In this document: positions 7,960 through 16,569 of the stretch, in pieces
Numbering within the stretch: position 1 is the first letter of the stretch
How the letters are laid out: each line of letters begins with the position of its first letter
Assembly (NCBI GenBank): GCA_035285325.1
Contig: JAYKJB010000001.1
Coordinates: forward strand, 1-64,000
Source of the DNA: Candidatus Sericytochromatia bacterium
GTDB taxonomy: Bacteria > Cyanobacteriota > Sericytochromatia > S15B-MN24 > JAQBPE01
Direction of reading: 5' to 3'
DNA length: 64,000 bases
Position numbers and translations under genes: made by a program
Notes under the pieces: generated by a model
What the model was told of the DNA's origin: nothing
What the model saw: the letters and a program-made list of their open reading frames with translations, nothing else
The model's database searches: none

Positions 7960-10034
7960 TCTCCTCTGCCCGGCCCCATTAACCAAGAATCCGACACGTG
8001 GGCATTTTTCCTGTCGGGGCCTGGGGCCAGTGAGGGTAGGTGGGGAGAAAGTGGAAATGTCATTTCTTGCAAGCGCATGTTAGATGGAAGTACGGGGGCC
8101 ACCCCGATATCCGGGTGACCTGGCTCTACACCATAGAAATTGTAGAGATAATTTTTCAATTCACATCCATCCTCAGGGGAGATCAGGTTCAGCCACGGCC
8201 TCTCCGAAACGGCCGGTAGGATGAACGGGCGAGCTAAGCAGTGGCTTGATGCCAGCATTGAAATGCTTCCTGGGAGCGGTTTGAACGCGACATTCAGCGA
8301 CGCTTGGTCCCGGATCTCCACTAGCCTGGCAATCAGGGAATTCTCGGCCCGTTTTCCTTTTTTCGATTCTCGCAGGGGAACTTCAAACCATTCGACCACT
8401 CCAACCACAAGGAATGGTACTGCAAGAACTCCAACAGTCAGACTTCTCAACAACATTCCACGTTGATTTTCGGGTTCCCGTAATTTCATCAACTGCGTGG
8501 CGAGACTGCCAATCCAAAAGGGCAATGCTGCCACGGTTGCGAGATGGAAAAACCAGAACGCATTCCCGTCTGGAAGTTTCAGGAACAACAAGGCCATCAA
8601 GCTCAGTGCCAAACTCCCCCAAAGGTAAATTTTCACCAAGGTGCCGCTGTCATCTCCCCGACTGGGCCAAGGTCTTGCGTATCCGAGGGCAAGCAATGGT
8701 GTCACGAAGAACTGCAGCAGGAAGATAAAAATCCCCAAGACCCCGTAGGCAAGGTTGCGCAGGCTTATCTGCCCATGCAGCAAGTTTTCCGGCACCATCT
8801 GGCCGATGTATTCACCAAAATGGCCATAGCGACGAACATGCGAGAAGAGTTCCAGGCTCATGTCACCACGGCTGCTGGCCCCAGACGCTGACGGGAAAAC
8901 AGCCACCACTACTGCGAACAAGACGGCGAGCGCCAGCCCCCAGTCGCGTGAGGTGCTTGAACCCGCAACGCGAATTGTTCGCAGTAAACAGAGGGCCGCA
9001 AAAATTAGACCCACAGGGCCCTTGGCACTTGCCATCAGCACGGCGAGTGCCATCATCACCGCACCATCGCGGCCTGTGAGTTTCGGCAAAAGCAGATAGG
9101 GGGAGGCCAAGACGAACAAGGTCAAACCAAGAACATGACTCTCGGAGCCCATGAAAAACAATCCCGTGGTGATCGTGTCCGTGATGGTCAAGGGGGCCAA
9201 TGGCTCGGGACTGCTCAGTTTTGCGCTCAATGGCGCTTGCCACCAACCCAATGCGAGTAAAGCTAAACAGTGGAGTGTCCAGACGAGAGGAATACTGTTG
9301 AGTTTAAAACCTCCCGCGCGAATCAAAAAATACGACCAAGACACCAGCAGTAAGGGAGCAAAAAGGATCCAGTGTGCCACGGCATATACCATCACCACCG
9401 GACCGCCCGAGAGCAAACTGATACTTGCCATCAGGGCGTGAGACAGCACATGGTAAGGGGTGTAAACCAATCCATGAAGACCGGTAGAGGTCACGCCATA
9501 ATTTTTGATCATCGCGGCAATACTGGCGTGGAAGGGCAGGTCCATGTGAAAGGTGCCTTCGTGAAGTTGCCGAAATACATCAAACGAGCTGTTCGAACTT
9601 GCCAGCATCAACGTACTCCCCACAACCCCCATCATTCCGATCGCGCGCGCGTGACCGTTAAGATGGCGCCTCTGAGCGATGAGGGTCAGCCCGCCCCAGG
9701 CAGCGGCAAGTCCGAAGGCTACCGTAAACAGACCCCGAGGGCCGTATGTCACACAGGTAAGGAGCCCGAGCGTCCCCACCATTCCGGGGGCCAGCCCCCC
9801 CATCCGTTGGGACAGGCCGTACAGGCTCAGCACGATTGCAACGCAGATCCCATAGATGGGTAAGGTCTGCCAAAAAACCTGAAAGGGACCCGCCGCCAAG
9901 TTTCCAAGCAGGAAAGCCAGGCTGGTGGTGGTCAGGAGTCCTGCGACGAGGAGAGTCTGCGCGGCCGACTCATCCGAGGCCTCGCGGGTGTCTACCTGAG
10001 AAGACGCCAACAATCTTTCTCGCAGGCTTTGCAA
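7956..10034 (-). CDS. Large multi-spanning membrane protein, GT-C-like, paralogue of the 331-2328 gene
   Basis: This is a 692-residue protein with a short soluble N-terminus, then about twelve membrane segments, then a soluble C-terminal part. It shares the block FHASIAAMIKNYGVTSTGLH followed by GLVYTPYHVLSHALMASISL with the first paralogue, and a C-terminal block RPFILPAVSERPWLNLI. The TTG start at 10034 is supported by AGGAG seven bases upstream. Its stop overlaps the GT2 start by four bases, so the two are translationally coupled. The natural reading is a membrane glycosyltransferase that uses the lipid-linked sugar made by GT2. The family is not recognised, so this rests on context. Confidence 0.72.
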   Translation of the reverse strand: MQSLRERLLASSQVDTREASDESAAQTLLVAGLLTTTSLAFLLGNLAAGPFQVFWQTLPIYGICVAIVLSLYGLSQRMGGLAPGMVGTLGLLTCVTYGPRGLFTVAFGLAAAWGGLTLIAQRRHLNGHARAIGMMGVVGSTLMLASSNSSFDVFRQLHEGTFHMDLPFHASIAAMIKNYGVTSTGLHGLVYTPYHVLSHALMASISLLSGGPVVMVYAVAHWILFAPLLLVSWSYFLIRAGGFKLNSIPLVWTLHCLALLALGWWQAPLSAKLSSPEPLAPLTITDTITTGLFFMGSESHVLGLTLFVLASPYLLLPKLTGRDGAVMMALAVLMASAKGPVGLIFAALCLLRTIRVAGSSTSRDWGLALAVLFAVVVAVFPSASGASSRGDMSLELFSHVRRYGHFGEYIGQMVPENLLHGQISLRNLAYGVLGIFIFLLQFFVTPLLALGYARPWPSRGDDSGTLVKIYLWGSLALSLMALLFLKLPDGNAFWFFHLATVAALPFWIGSLATQLMKLREPENQRGMLLRSLTVGVLAVPFLVVGVVEWFEVPLRESKKGKRAENSLIARLVEIRDQASLNVAFKPLPGSISMLASSHCLARPFILPAVSERPWLNLISPEDGCELKNYLYNFYGVEPGHPDIGVAPVLPSNMRLQEMTFPLSPHLPSLAPGPDRKNAHVSDSWLMGPGRGE

Positions 10035-10107
10035 AATGCACTCCTACCGGGATTGGCCGCAGACTTGACGCATGGGGCGCCTCTTTCGGGGAACGGGGGG
10101 CGCGCCT

Positions 10108-11238
10108 TCAAGCAATGGAGGCCTGGATGACTCGAATGACCCGCGGTTGGCTTGCCTCCATCCCCGCCCAGAGGGGAAGCCGCAGCAGGCGTGGTGAGAT
10201 CGACTCGGTCACATGTAGGTCACCGTGGGTTCTGGCCAACCGTCGCCCAGCCTTCGAATCGTGCAAGGGAACATAGTGGAAGACAGCTTGAACCTGCTCG
10301 CTCGCGAGCGTCGTCAGTAGGTCGTCACGCTGTCTGGCGTCGCGGAGCAGAATCCAGAAGATGTGGGCATTGTGCCGACAAGTTTCGGGCGGCGAGGGCA
10401 ATTGGACTCCCTGCGTAATCGAAAATGGATGAAGGGCGTCTTGATAGTGGTTCCAGAGGTTGATGCGAAATTGGGTCAAATGCTCAGCTTCTTCCAATTG
10501 GGCCCATAAAAAGGCAGCGTTCAGTTCGCTTGGCAGGTAGGACGACCCCACATCCACCCAGGTATACTTGTCCACCAGCCCTTTAAAAAACCGACTGCGG
10601 TCAGTGCCTTTCTCTCGGATGATCTCGGCGCGCTCCACGAAGCGAGGGTCATTGATCACCAGGGCGCCACCTTCACCCGCCTGGATATTCTTGGTTTCGT
10701 GAAAGCTAAAGGCTGCCAGGTGGCCCCAACTTCCCAGGGGCTTGTCCTGAAAAAAGGCGTGAAGCGCTTGTGCTGCATCCTCGATCAGAAGCAGTTGATG
10801 GCGGTCGGCAATGTCTCGAATCACGTCCATCTGGCAGGCGACGCCGGCATAGTGCACGACCACGATGGCGCGCGTACGTGGCGTGATGGCCGCCTCGATC
10901 AGATTTTCATCCAGGTTCAGGGTATCCGGGCGGATGTCCACGAACACCGGTACGGCGCCCCGCAGCACGAACGCGTTGGCCGTCGAGACGAAGGTGTACG
11001 AGGGCATGATGACCTCGTCACCTGGCTGCAGGTCCGCCAGAATCGCACACATTTCCAGGGCGGCTGTGCATGAGTGGGTCAGAAGGACGCGTGGGGCCGA
11101 GAGGAACGCTTCAAACCAGCCTTCCACTCGCTTGGTGAAAGGCCCGTTACCGGACAAGTGCCCATTGGCGATCGCCTCCTGGATGTATTCGATCTCTCGG
11201 CCGGTGGTGTAGGGGCGGTTGAACGGGATACGAGTCAC
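10108..11238 (-). CDS. wecE: DegT/DnrJ/EryC1 sugar aminotransferase, WecE/RffA-like
   Basis: This is a 376-residue PLP enzyme, the same length as E. coli WecE. Visible motifs include HLSGNGPFTKRVE, LTHSCTAALEM, GDEVIMPSYTFVSTANAF, the PLP-contacting IEDAAQAL and SFHETKNIQAGEGGAL, where Lys183 would form the Schiff base. The family converts dTDP-4-keto-6-deoxy-glucose to dTDP-4-amino-4,6-dideoxy-galactose with glutamate as donor. The GTG at 11238 has a strong GGAGGT ribosome binding site, and a longer upstream frame lacks one. It follows the ArnE-like gene by four bases and precedes the GT-C gene, so it likely makes an amino-sugar for the local glycan. Exact sugar specificity cannot be read from sequence. 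Confidence 0.87.
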   Translation of the reverse strand: MTRIPFNRPYTTGREIEYIQEAIANGHLSGNGPFTKRVEGWFEAFLSAPRVLLTHSCTAALEMCAILADLQPGDEVIMPSYTFVSTANAFVLRGAVPVFVDIRPDTLNLDENLIEAAITPRTRAIVVVHYAGVACQMDVIRDIADRHQLLLIEDAAQALHAFFQDKPLGSWGHLAAFSFHETKNIQAGEGGALVINDPRFVERAEIIREKGTDRSRFFKGLVDKYTWVDVGSSYLPSELNAAFLWAQLEEAEHLTQFRINLWNHYQDALHPFSITQGVQLPSPPETCRHNAHIFWILLRDARQRDDLLTTLASEQVQAVFHYVPLHDSKAGRRLARTHGDLHVTESISPRLLRLPLWAGMEASQPRVIRVIQASIA

Positions 11239-11242
11239 GACC

Positions 11243-11626
11243 TTACCTCCCGAGGAAATAAATGCCACAACCAAGCAAAAGCAGGCCAAGCGCCTTCGAG
11301 GGGGTGAAGGTCTCCCCGAAGAAGCAGGCGCTCAGCACGATGACCCCGGCAAAGCTCAGGCTCATGTAAGGGTAGGCTACGCTGAGCGGGAAGCGGGCCA
11401 CGGCCAGCATCCAGCAGAAGGAGGCCAGCACGGCTGCGAGCAGGCTGCTGATCACCCAGGGGTTCGACAACATAGCGAACAGATAGCCCATCTTGCCCGA
11501 CGAGGCCCCCGACTGGTTGCTTTGGATCAGACTCTGCCACTTGATCACGAGCTGACCATAGACCGTCAACCCAATCGTCCCGGCAATGTAGAGGTATCCT
11601 GATTGCAAGGGCCAGGTCCATTTCAC
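11243..11626 (-). CDS. Small four-helix membrane transporter, SMR/EamA type (ArnE-like)
   Basis: This is a 127-residue protein with four hydrophobic helices (for example IAGTIGLTVYGQLVIKW and FPLSVAYPYMSLSFAGVIVL) and ends in GLLLLGCGIYFLGR. The size and the PLSVAYP element match small multidrug-resistance-like subunits such as ArnE/ArnF, which flip undecaprenyl-phosphate-linked aminoarabinose. The GTG at 11626 is chosen because homology begins there and AGAGGA lies upstream; the same frame runs further upstream into the TPR gene with meaningless sequence. Its position between a TPR protein and an aminotransferase in a glycan operon supports a lipid-linked sugar flippase role. A second subunit (ArnF) is not seen, so it may work as a homodimer. 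Confidence 0.75.
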   Translation of the reverse strand: MKWTWPLQSGYLYIAGTIGLTVYGQLVIKWQSLIQSNQSGASSGKMGYLFAMLSNPWVISSLLAAVLASFCWMLAVARFPLSVAYPYMSLSFAGVIVLSACFFGETFTPSKALGLLLLGCGIYFLGR

Positions 11627-11660
11627 GATGCGGTGTCCTCTGAAGGGGGGAAGGGGACCA

Positions 11661-12737
11661 TCAGGCCAGGTCGAGCGCACAGCGGACGGCGAGGTCGATC
11701 TCCGGGACTTCACTCGGCCTCGCTTCATAGGCCTCGAAATATTGCGCGGCGGCCTCGCGCTCGCCGATGGCCAGGTAGGCGTAACCGATATTGGCTTTGA
11801 TGACGGCATTGGCCGGGGCCAGGCCCTCGGCCATCCGGAAGTGATCGATGGCATCATCATACAGCCCGAGCTGGTAGAAGACCGCTCCCAGTTCCAGATG
11901 CGCCTCGAGCCACTGGGGTGCCAGGCGGCAGGCCTCGGCCAGGTGAAGGCGCGCGGGGCCGAAGTCACGTCGGAGGGAAGCCAGCACCCCCAGGTGGTAG
12001 CGCACCTCGGCGTTGTTGGGGAAACGCTCCGCCAGTTCCGTCAGCAGGCGACTGGCTTCGCCATATTCGAGCAAGGCCACGTGGGCGCGGGCGGCCAGGA
12101 TCATGGCGGCCGGGTGTTGCGGGTCGATCGCCAACGCATCCAGCGCCAGCGACAGGGTGCGCCGGTCATCCTGGCGCTGACGGGCCAGGTCGGCCAGCGC
12201 GATCAGGGCTGGGACGTGGCGAGGATCGCGGTTGGTGACCTGCTGCCAGCAGGCCTCCGCCTCGCCGTGGTCCCCCACCTGCTTGTGCAAGTTGCCCAGC
12301 TGATACAGCACGTTCAGGTCGTCCGGCGTGAGCTGGTGCAGACGCTCCAGGGCGCTGACGGCCTCGCCGAAGCGATGCTGCTGCTGGAGCAGCCAGGCGA
12401 GGTTGGCCAGCGCCATGGCGTGACCGGGTTCCAGCGTCAGGACCTGACGATACTCCGCCGCCGCCTGGTCGAGCTGACCGATCGAGGCGTAGACGACGCC
12501 GAGGTTGAAGCGCGCCTTCGCGTTGAACGGGTGCTCGGCGAGCAAGGTCTGGTAATGGGCGATCGACGCCTCGTTTTCGCCGAGTTGGTAGCGCACCAGC
12601 GCCAGGTTACTGCGCGCCAGTTCCAAGCCCGGGGTCAGCGCCAAGGCGGCCTCATAGGCTTCGGCGGCTTCGCGCAGCTGCCCGGCGCGTTGAAAGCGTA
12701 CCCCTTGCTCGTGCAGGGCGATCGCATCGGTTTCCAT
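11661..12737 (-). CDS. Tetratricopeptide repeat (TPR) protein
   Basis: This is a 358-residue protein made almost entirely of TPR units of about 34 residues, for example LREAAEAYEAALALTPGLEL, ASIAHYQTLLAEHPFNAKA and LDQAAAEYRQVLTLEPGHAM. About nine or ten repeats can be counted. TPRs form protein-binding superhelices. There is no signal peptide, so it is probably cytoplasmic. The start METDAIALHEQG is preferred because a TATAAT hexamer ends six bases before the ATG, which would make a leaderless transcript, and because upstream in-frame sequence does not look like TPR. It is the first gene of the leftward glycan operon and may scaffold or regulate the polymer machinery; that part is inference. 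Confidence 0.85.
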   Translation of the reverse strand: METDAIALHEQGVRFQRAGQLREAAEAYEAALALTPGLELARSNLALVRYQLGENEASIAHYQTLLAEHPFNAKARFNLGVVYASIGQLDQAAAEYRQVLTLEPGHAMALANLAWLLQQQHRFGEAVSALERLHQLTPDDLNVLYQLGNLHKQVGDHGEAEACWQQVTNRDPRHVPALIALADLARQRQDDRRTLSLALDALAIDPQHPAAMILAARAHVALLEYGEASRLLTELAERFPNNAEVRYHLGVLASLRRDFGPARLHLAEACRLAPQWLEAHLELGAVFYQLGLYDDAIDHFRMAEGLAPANAVIKANIGYAYLAIGEREAAAQYFEAYEARPSEVPEIDLAVRCALDLA

Positions 12738-12743
12738 GGCCTC

Positions 12744-12803
12744 ATTATAGCCCTCCGTCCTGAATCGAGCACCGCGATCAGGCGGGCATTCCCTGCGTAT
12801 AAT
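12744..12803. promoter_or_regulatory. Bidirectional promoter region with two outward TATAAT boxes
   Basis: A TATAAT on the minus strand (12749-12744) ends six bases before the ATG of the TPR gene. A TATAAT on the plus strand (12798-12803) ends seven bases before the ATG at 12811. They face outward and are separated by 48 bases. With normal spacing, transcription would start at or next to each ATG. I found no good -35 hexamer for either one. Confidence 0.55.
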
Positions 12804-12810
12804 GGCGGTT

Positions 12811-13743
12811 ATGGAAGGGGCGGGCTGGCTGTTCTGGGGGTGTCGTGCCGCCATTCATCTGGCGGAGGCGTTGTCGCGTCGCCAGGCTTTGCGTCTGGCT
12901 GAATGGACCGCTGCGCTCGCCTGGTGGGTTTATCGCCTCACGCCCTGGCGTCGACTCGTACAGGGCCACCTCGAAACGGTCTGGGGACCCACGCGCGGGC
13001 GTGCGGCGTGTCGGGCGATCGCCCGTGCCCACATTGTGGAACTGGCGCGCAACGTGGCGGAGTTGCTTCGCCTGCGACGCTTCCCCGCTGAGCCCGAGGT
13101 CTGGCTGGCGGGCGTGGACGGCTGGGAGCATGTGGTACAGGCCCAGCAGGCCGGGCGGCCCGTCCTGATCGTGACGGCGCATTACGGTCATTGGGAATTG
13201 CTGGCGGCGGCGCTCGCGCACCGCGGCCTGCGCCTGAATGTGCTGGTGCAGCGCCCCAGTCAGCCAGCCTTCGACTGGCTCTTTCGGCACCTGAGAGACG
13301 CGGTGGGCGTGCGTACCTGGGAAAATTCGAGCCTGCTCTCGCTGCGTCCGCTGTTGCGTGCGCTTCGTCGAGGCGAGGCGCTCGGGTTGCTGGCGGACCA
13401 GCACGGCGAATCGCAAGGGGCGACGGTCGAGTTGCTGGGCCGTGCCGTTGCGGCACCGCTGGGGCCCGTGTTCCTGGCCCAGCACAGTGGTGCCGCGCTC
13501 TTGCCCGCCCGCATGGTGCGCGAAGCCGATTCGCGCCATCGTCTGCGGATCGAACCGCCGGTGTGTTTGCGGGAGGCGCCCCGCGACACCATGCAGGCCA
13601 TCTACGATCGCTATGCCAGCTGGATCGTGGAACACCCCGACCACTGGCTATGGGTACACAATCGCTGGGCACGGGAGGTGGCGCCGCTCCCCAACCAACA
13701 GATGGCACGACCCGCGTCTGTTCTCGCGAGCGCCTCTGAATGA
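12811..13743 (+). CDS. Lysophospholipid/lipid A acyltransferase, LpxL/HtrB family
   Basis: This is a 310-residue protein with an N-terminal hydrophobic region and the family signature HX4E: His124 and Glu129 in TAHYGHWELLAA. It also has LGLLADQHGESQGATVELLG and WVHNRWAREV near the end, both typical of LpxL/HtrB enzymes that add a secondary acyl chain to lipid A precursors on the inner membrane. This supports an outer membrane with lipid A or a related glycolipid. The start at 12811 is favoured by a TATAAT seven bases upstream; an ATG at 12802 overlaps that box. The stop overlaps the next ATG as ATGA, beginning a six-gene coupled operon. Confidence 0.88.
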   Translation: MEGAGWLFWGCRAAIHLAEALSRRQALRLAEWTAALAWWVYRLTPWRRLVQGHLETVWGPTRGRAACRAIARAHIVELARNVAELLRLRRFPAEPEVWLAGVDGWEHVVQAQQAGRPVLIVTAHYGHWELLAAALAHRGLRLNVLVQRPSQPAFDWLFRHLRDAVGVRTWENSSLLSLRPLLRALRRGEALGLLADQHGESQGATVELLGRAVAAPLGPVFLAQHSGAALLPARMVREADSRHRLRIEPPVCLREAPRDTMQAIYDRYASWIVEHPDHWLWVHNRWAREVAPLPNQQMARPASVLASASE

Positions 13744-15014
13744 GACCGCCTCGCTCGTCGTTGCAGCTTCTCCTGATGAGCTTCTGGCTGATGCCCTTCG
13801 GCGTCATCGCGAGCGCGGGCTGTCTGTTGCTGGCCCTCTGGCGGGAGGCGGCCGCCCGTCGACACCAAGCGCCCCCGGTCGCGAGGTCGCGGTCCTGGCA
13901 CGAGTGCTGCCGCAGGCTCCCCCCGGCTGAGCGCCTCTGGCTGCTCACGCTGGCAGGGGCCTCGCTGGCGACCCTGGCTTCGCCCCATCCGCTCCAGAGT
14001 CTACCGCACTGGGCGCTCGCCGTCGGATGCGCCATCACCTTCGCCCTGGCACGGGGGATTCTGCAACGGCCGGCCCACCTCCAACTCCTGCTGCGGGCCC
14101 TGTTTCAGGTCGCCATTGGGATGTCACTGTTCGGTCTGACGGTCTATGCCTTCGACCTGCACGCGCGTTGGCAGGTTGCGCCTGGGGTTGAATGGGCCAT
14201 CGGGACGCCGGACCGGCGGGTGAATGCGGTCATGTACCACCCGAACCAGCTGGCGGGACTGCTGGTCTTGGCGCTCGGAGCGGGCCTGGGCTTGTTTCAC
14301 GGTGCTCCCCCCGGCCGTTCCAGGGTGATCGTCCTGGCCGGTTTGCTCTGTCTGGCCCTCACGCTGCTTCTGACGGCTTCCCGAGCGGGATGGCTGGGGG
14401 CCGCCGTGACCCTGGCGGCTTTTGGTTTCTCGGTCGACCGTCGCTGGTGGCTGGCCGGCGGCCTGGCCGCTGCCACCGCCGCGGCCTGCTTTCCCCAGCT
14501 CATCTGGGCGCGCTTGTCGGCGCTCGCCTGGAATGACCCCGCCTTCGACCATTTTCGCCTGATGGGCTGGGAGGCTGCGCTGAAGATGATTCAGGCTCGC
14601 CCCTGGACGGGCTGGGGCCCCGGCACGTGGGGTGAGGTCTACCCCACCTTTCGGCTGCCGGCGGAGACGGTTCATCTGCCCCACGCCCACAATGCCTTCC
14701 TGCACGTGTCGGCGGAGTTCGGTGTGCCCACCCTGGTTTTCCTGTCTGCCCTGGTCCTCCTGACCCTTCGCCAGGCCCTGCTCGAGACGCGGGACACGCC
14801 GCTGCAGGGGATCGTGGTAGCCCTGACGTGCACCACGTTGGGCTATGCGGTCACCAACTGCTTCGACGCGGCCCTGCTGGAAGGACGCAATGCCATCGCG
14901 TTCTTTCTCTTGTTGGGGGGCGCGGCGGCGGCCCGCCGCATGCCGCTCTTGTCCGGGGGCCGGGAGGGGGCGCTTGCCGCGGGCGAGGGGCCTTCCGAGG
15001 GGGCCTTCGCGTGA
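13740..15014 (+). CDS. O-antigen ligase-like membrane protein (Wzy_C domain)
   Basis: This is a 424-residue protein with about ten to twelve membrane segments. The large periplasmic loop and following helix carry Wzy_C hallmarks: TASRAGWLGAAV, RPWTGWGPGTWGEVYP and the His-rich PHAHNAFLHVSAEFGVP. Family members (WaaL, PglL and relatives) transfer a polyprenyl-linked glycan to lipid A core or to protein, or polymerise repeats; sequence alone does not separate these. It sits directly after the acyltransferase with ATGA overlap and before a GT2 enzyme with GTGA overlap, so a role in finishing an envelope glycolipid is likely. Confidence 0.87.
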   Translation: MRPPRSSLQLLLMSFWLMPFGVIASAGCLLLALWREAAARRHQAPPVARSRSWHECCRRLPPAERLWLLTLAGASLATLASPHPLQSLPHWALAVGCAITFALARGILQRPAHLQLLLRALFQVAIGMSLFGLTVYAFDLHARWQVAPGVEWAIGTPDRRVNAVMYHPNQLAGLLVLALGAGLGLFHGAPPGRSRVIVLAGLLCLALTLLLTASRAGWLGAAVTLAAFGFSVDRRWWLAGGLAAATAAACFPQLIWARLSALAWNDPAFDHFRLMGWEAALKMIQARPWTGWGPGTWGEVYPTFRLPAETVHLPHAHNAFLHVSAEFGVPTLVFLSALVLLTLRQALLETRDTPLQGIVVALTCTTLGYAVTNCFDAALLEGRNAIAFFLLLGGAAAARRMPLLSGGREGALAAGEGPSEGAFA

Positions 15015-15949
15015 GTTCGCCGACCCTATCCGTCGTGATCGCAACCTACAACCGTGCCCCGATCCTGGAGAAGTGCCTGCGGGCCCTGCTGGCGCAAACG
15101 CTGTCGCCGGAACAGGTTGAGATCGTGGTGATCGACGATGGCTCGCAGGATGACACCCGCGACCGCATGGCGGCCTTGCAGGCGCAAGCCCCCCAGCTCC
15201 GCTATCACTGGCAGCCCAATGCGGGGCGCAGTCACGCGCGCAACGTCGGCATTGCGATGGCCCGAGGGGAACTGGTGGTGTTCATCGACAGTGATGTCGT
15301 GGTGGTTCCGGACTTTCTGGCGGTCCATCGCCAGTTACACGAGCGGTATGCGCCGCGACGGATCTTCGTCCAGGGGCTTTCGGTCAACACGGATGACTTC
15401 CATGAGCCCTTGGCCACTCCGGTCCGCTGGCATGACGTCTCAGCCGCTTTCTTCGCCACCAACAACGTCTCGATTCCGCGGCGCCTGCTGGAGGAAGTTG
15501 GTGGTTTCGACGAAGGCTTCGTCGCGTATGGGTACGAAGATCTCGAACTGGGGGTCCGGCTCAAGCGGGCCGGGGTGGGAATCGTGAGAAGTCGGAAAGC
15601 CCGTGGATTTCACTGGCATCCCCGTTTCACGCTGGCCGACCTCCCCGGGATGCGGGCCATCGAGGTGCAGCGAGGCCGTATGGGGGCTTATTTCTTTCGT
15701 CAGCATCCCACCTGGGCCGTGCGGATGATCGTCCAGCACACGCCCCTGCACCGCCTGCTCGATTGGCTGGTGCGTGGGGGGGGGCGCCTGGATGAAACTC
15801 GTGCCGAGCCTTGGTTGCGCTGGCTGCTGGCGAGGGGCCACGCCTTCTGGGCGCAGCAACTGGCGATCGTCTTGCTGAACCGCCACTACCTCGCGACCCT
15901 GGCCGCCGAGCTGGCCTTGCCGCCGGCCGAGCGACCCCAGGGGGGCTGA
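15011..15949 (+). CDS. Glycosyltransferase family 2 with C-terminal galactosyltransferase-like part
   Basis: This is a 312-residue protein. It starts VSSPTLSVVIATYNRAPIL, then has VVIDDGSQDDT, NAGRSHARNVG and the metal-binding VFIDSDVVVV. A later NVSIPRRLLEEVGGFDEGF with YEDLELGVRLKRAG is typical of the GT-A C-terminal glyco_transf_7 module. No membrane helix is obvious, so it acts at the cytoplasmic face on a lipid- or nucleotide-linked acceptor. The GTG at 15011 overlaps the upstream stop as GTGA, and its own stop TGA shares a base with the next ATG. A run of nine G at 15776-15784 lies within the frame and could slip. The donor sugar is unknown. Confidence 0.88.
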   Translation: MSSPTLSVVIATYNRAPILEKCLRALLAQTLSPEQVEIVVIDDGSQDDTRDRMAALQAQAPQLRYHWQPNAGRSHARNVGIAMARGELVVFIDSDVVVVPDFLAVHRQLHERYAPRRIFVQGLSVNTDDFHEPLATPVRWHDVSAAFFATNNVSIPRRLLEEVGGFDEGFVAYGYEDLELGVRLKRAGVGIVRSRKARGFHWHPRFTLADLPGMRAIEVQRGRMGAYFFRQHPTWAVRMIVQHTPLHRLLDWLVRGGGRLDETRAEPWLRWLLARGHAFWAQQLAIVLLNRHYLATLAAELALPPAERPQGG

Positions 15950-16569
15950 TGAACGCGCTGAAGGTGTCGATTGCCGCTGCTCTGATGCTGAGTGCGCCGC
16001 CGGTCCTGGCCGCGGAGCTGCGGGGATGGGGTGCCTCGGGAGTCCGACAGACTGTGTCTCAGATTTTGGTGGCCAGCCTGTCGGGACAGCCGCCTCTGGG
16101 GGCGGACCCGGAACGGCTGCCGCAGGCCTTGCGCGCACCCGCTGGCGTGTTCATCACCGTCAGCCGGGCAGGGGTCGTGCGCGGGTGCTGGGGACGACTG
16201 GCGCCCACCCGAGCGAGCGTCGCCGAGGAACTGGTGTCGGTGGCTGCCCGCTTGCGCACGGCCGACTGGCGCAATCGACCCATCGATGATTCCGAATGGC
16301 CCCAACTGGTGGCGCATGTGTCGGTGGTGGGAGCGCTCGTGCCGATCGCGCGCGCCGCGGCCCTCGATCCTCGACGTCACGGATTGTGGCTCACGGCCGG
16401 CGGGCGCGGCGGGGTGGTCCTGCCGGGGGAAGCGGCCTCCTCGGCCTGGCAGGAATTGCTCTGCCGTCGCAAGGCTGGTCTGTCCTCCCGCCATCCGGCG
16501 CGCCTCTATCGATTCGAGACGGAGCTGTTGGGGCCGATTTCGCTGGCGGCGGTGAGGAGAGTGCCATGA
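15949..16569 (+). CDS. Exported AMMECR1-domain protein
   Basis: This is a 206-residue protein with a clear signal peptide (MNALKVSIAAALMLSAPPVLA, cut before AELRG). The rest matches the AMMECR1 fold: GVFITVSRAGVVRGCWGRL corresponds to the conserved LRGCIG signature, followed by VAHVSVVGALVPI and a late DPRRHGLWLTAGGRGGVVLPG. AMMECR1 proteins are of uncertain biochemical function and are normally described as intracellular, so export is unusual. The last codons overlap the start of the A2M gene as ATGA, and the first base overlaps the GT2 stop. Coupling to glycan and A2M genes suggests an envelope role; that is inference. Confidence 0.8.
   Translation: MNALKVSIAAALMLSAPPVLAAELRGWGASGVRQTVSQILVASLSGQPPLGADPERLPQALRAPAGVFITVSRAGVVRGCWGRLAPTRASVAEELVSVAARLRTADWRNRPIDDSEWPQLVAHVSVVGALVPIARAAALDPRRHGLWLTAGGRGGVVLPGEAASSAWQELLCRRKAGLSSRHPARLYRFETELLGPISLAAVRRVP

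Noticed and set aside
11627-11968. Upstream extension of the ArnE-like gene to 241 residues
   Set aside because: The extra part is an out-of-frame shadow of the TPR gene and is not hydrophobic; the GTG at 11626 has a ribosome binding site and fits the family length.
16296-16565. Longer A2M reading frame with 90 extra residues
   Set aside because: It overlaps the AMMECR1 gene in another frame, and a signal-type helix begins right after the ATG at 16566, which is coupled as ATGA.
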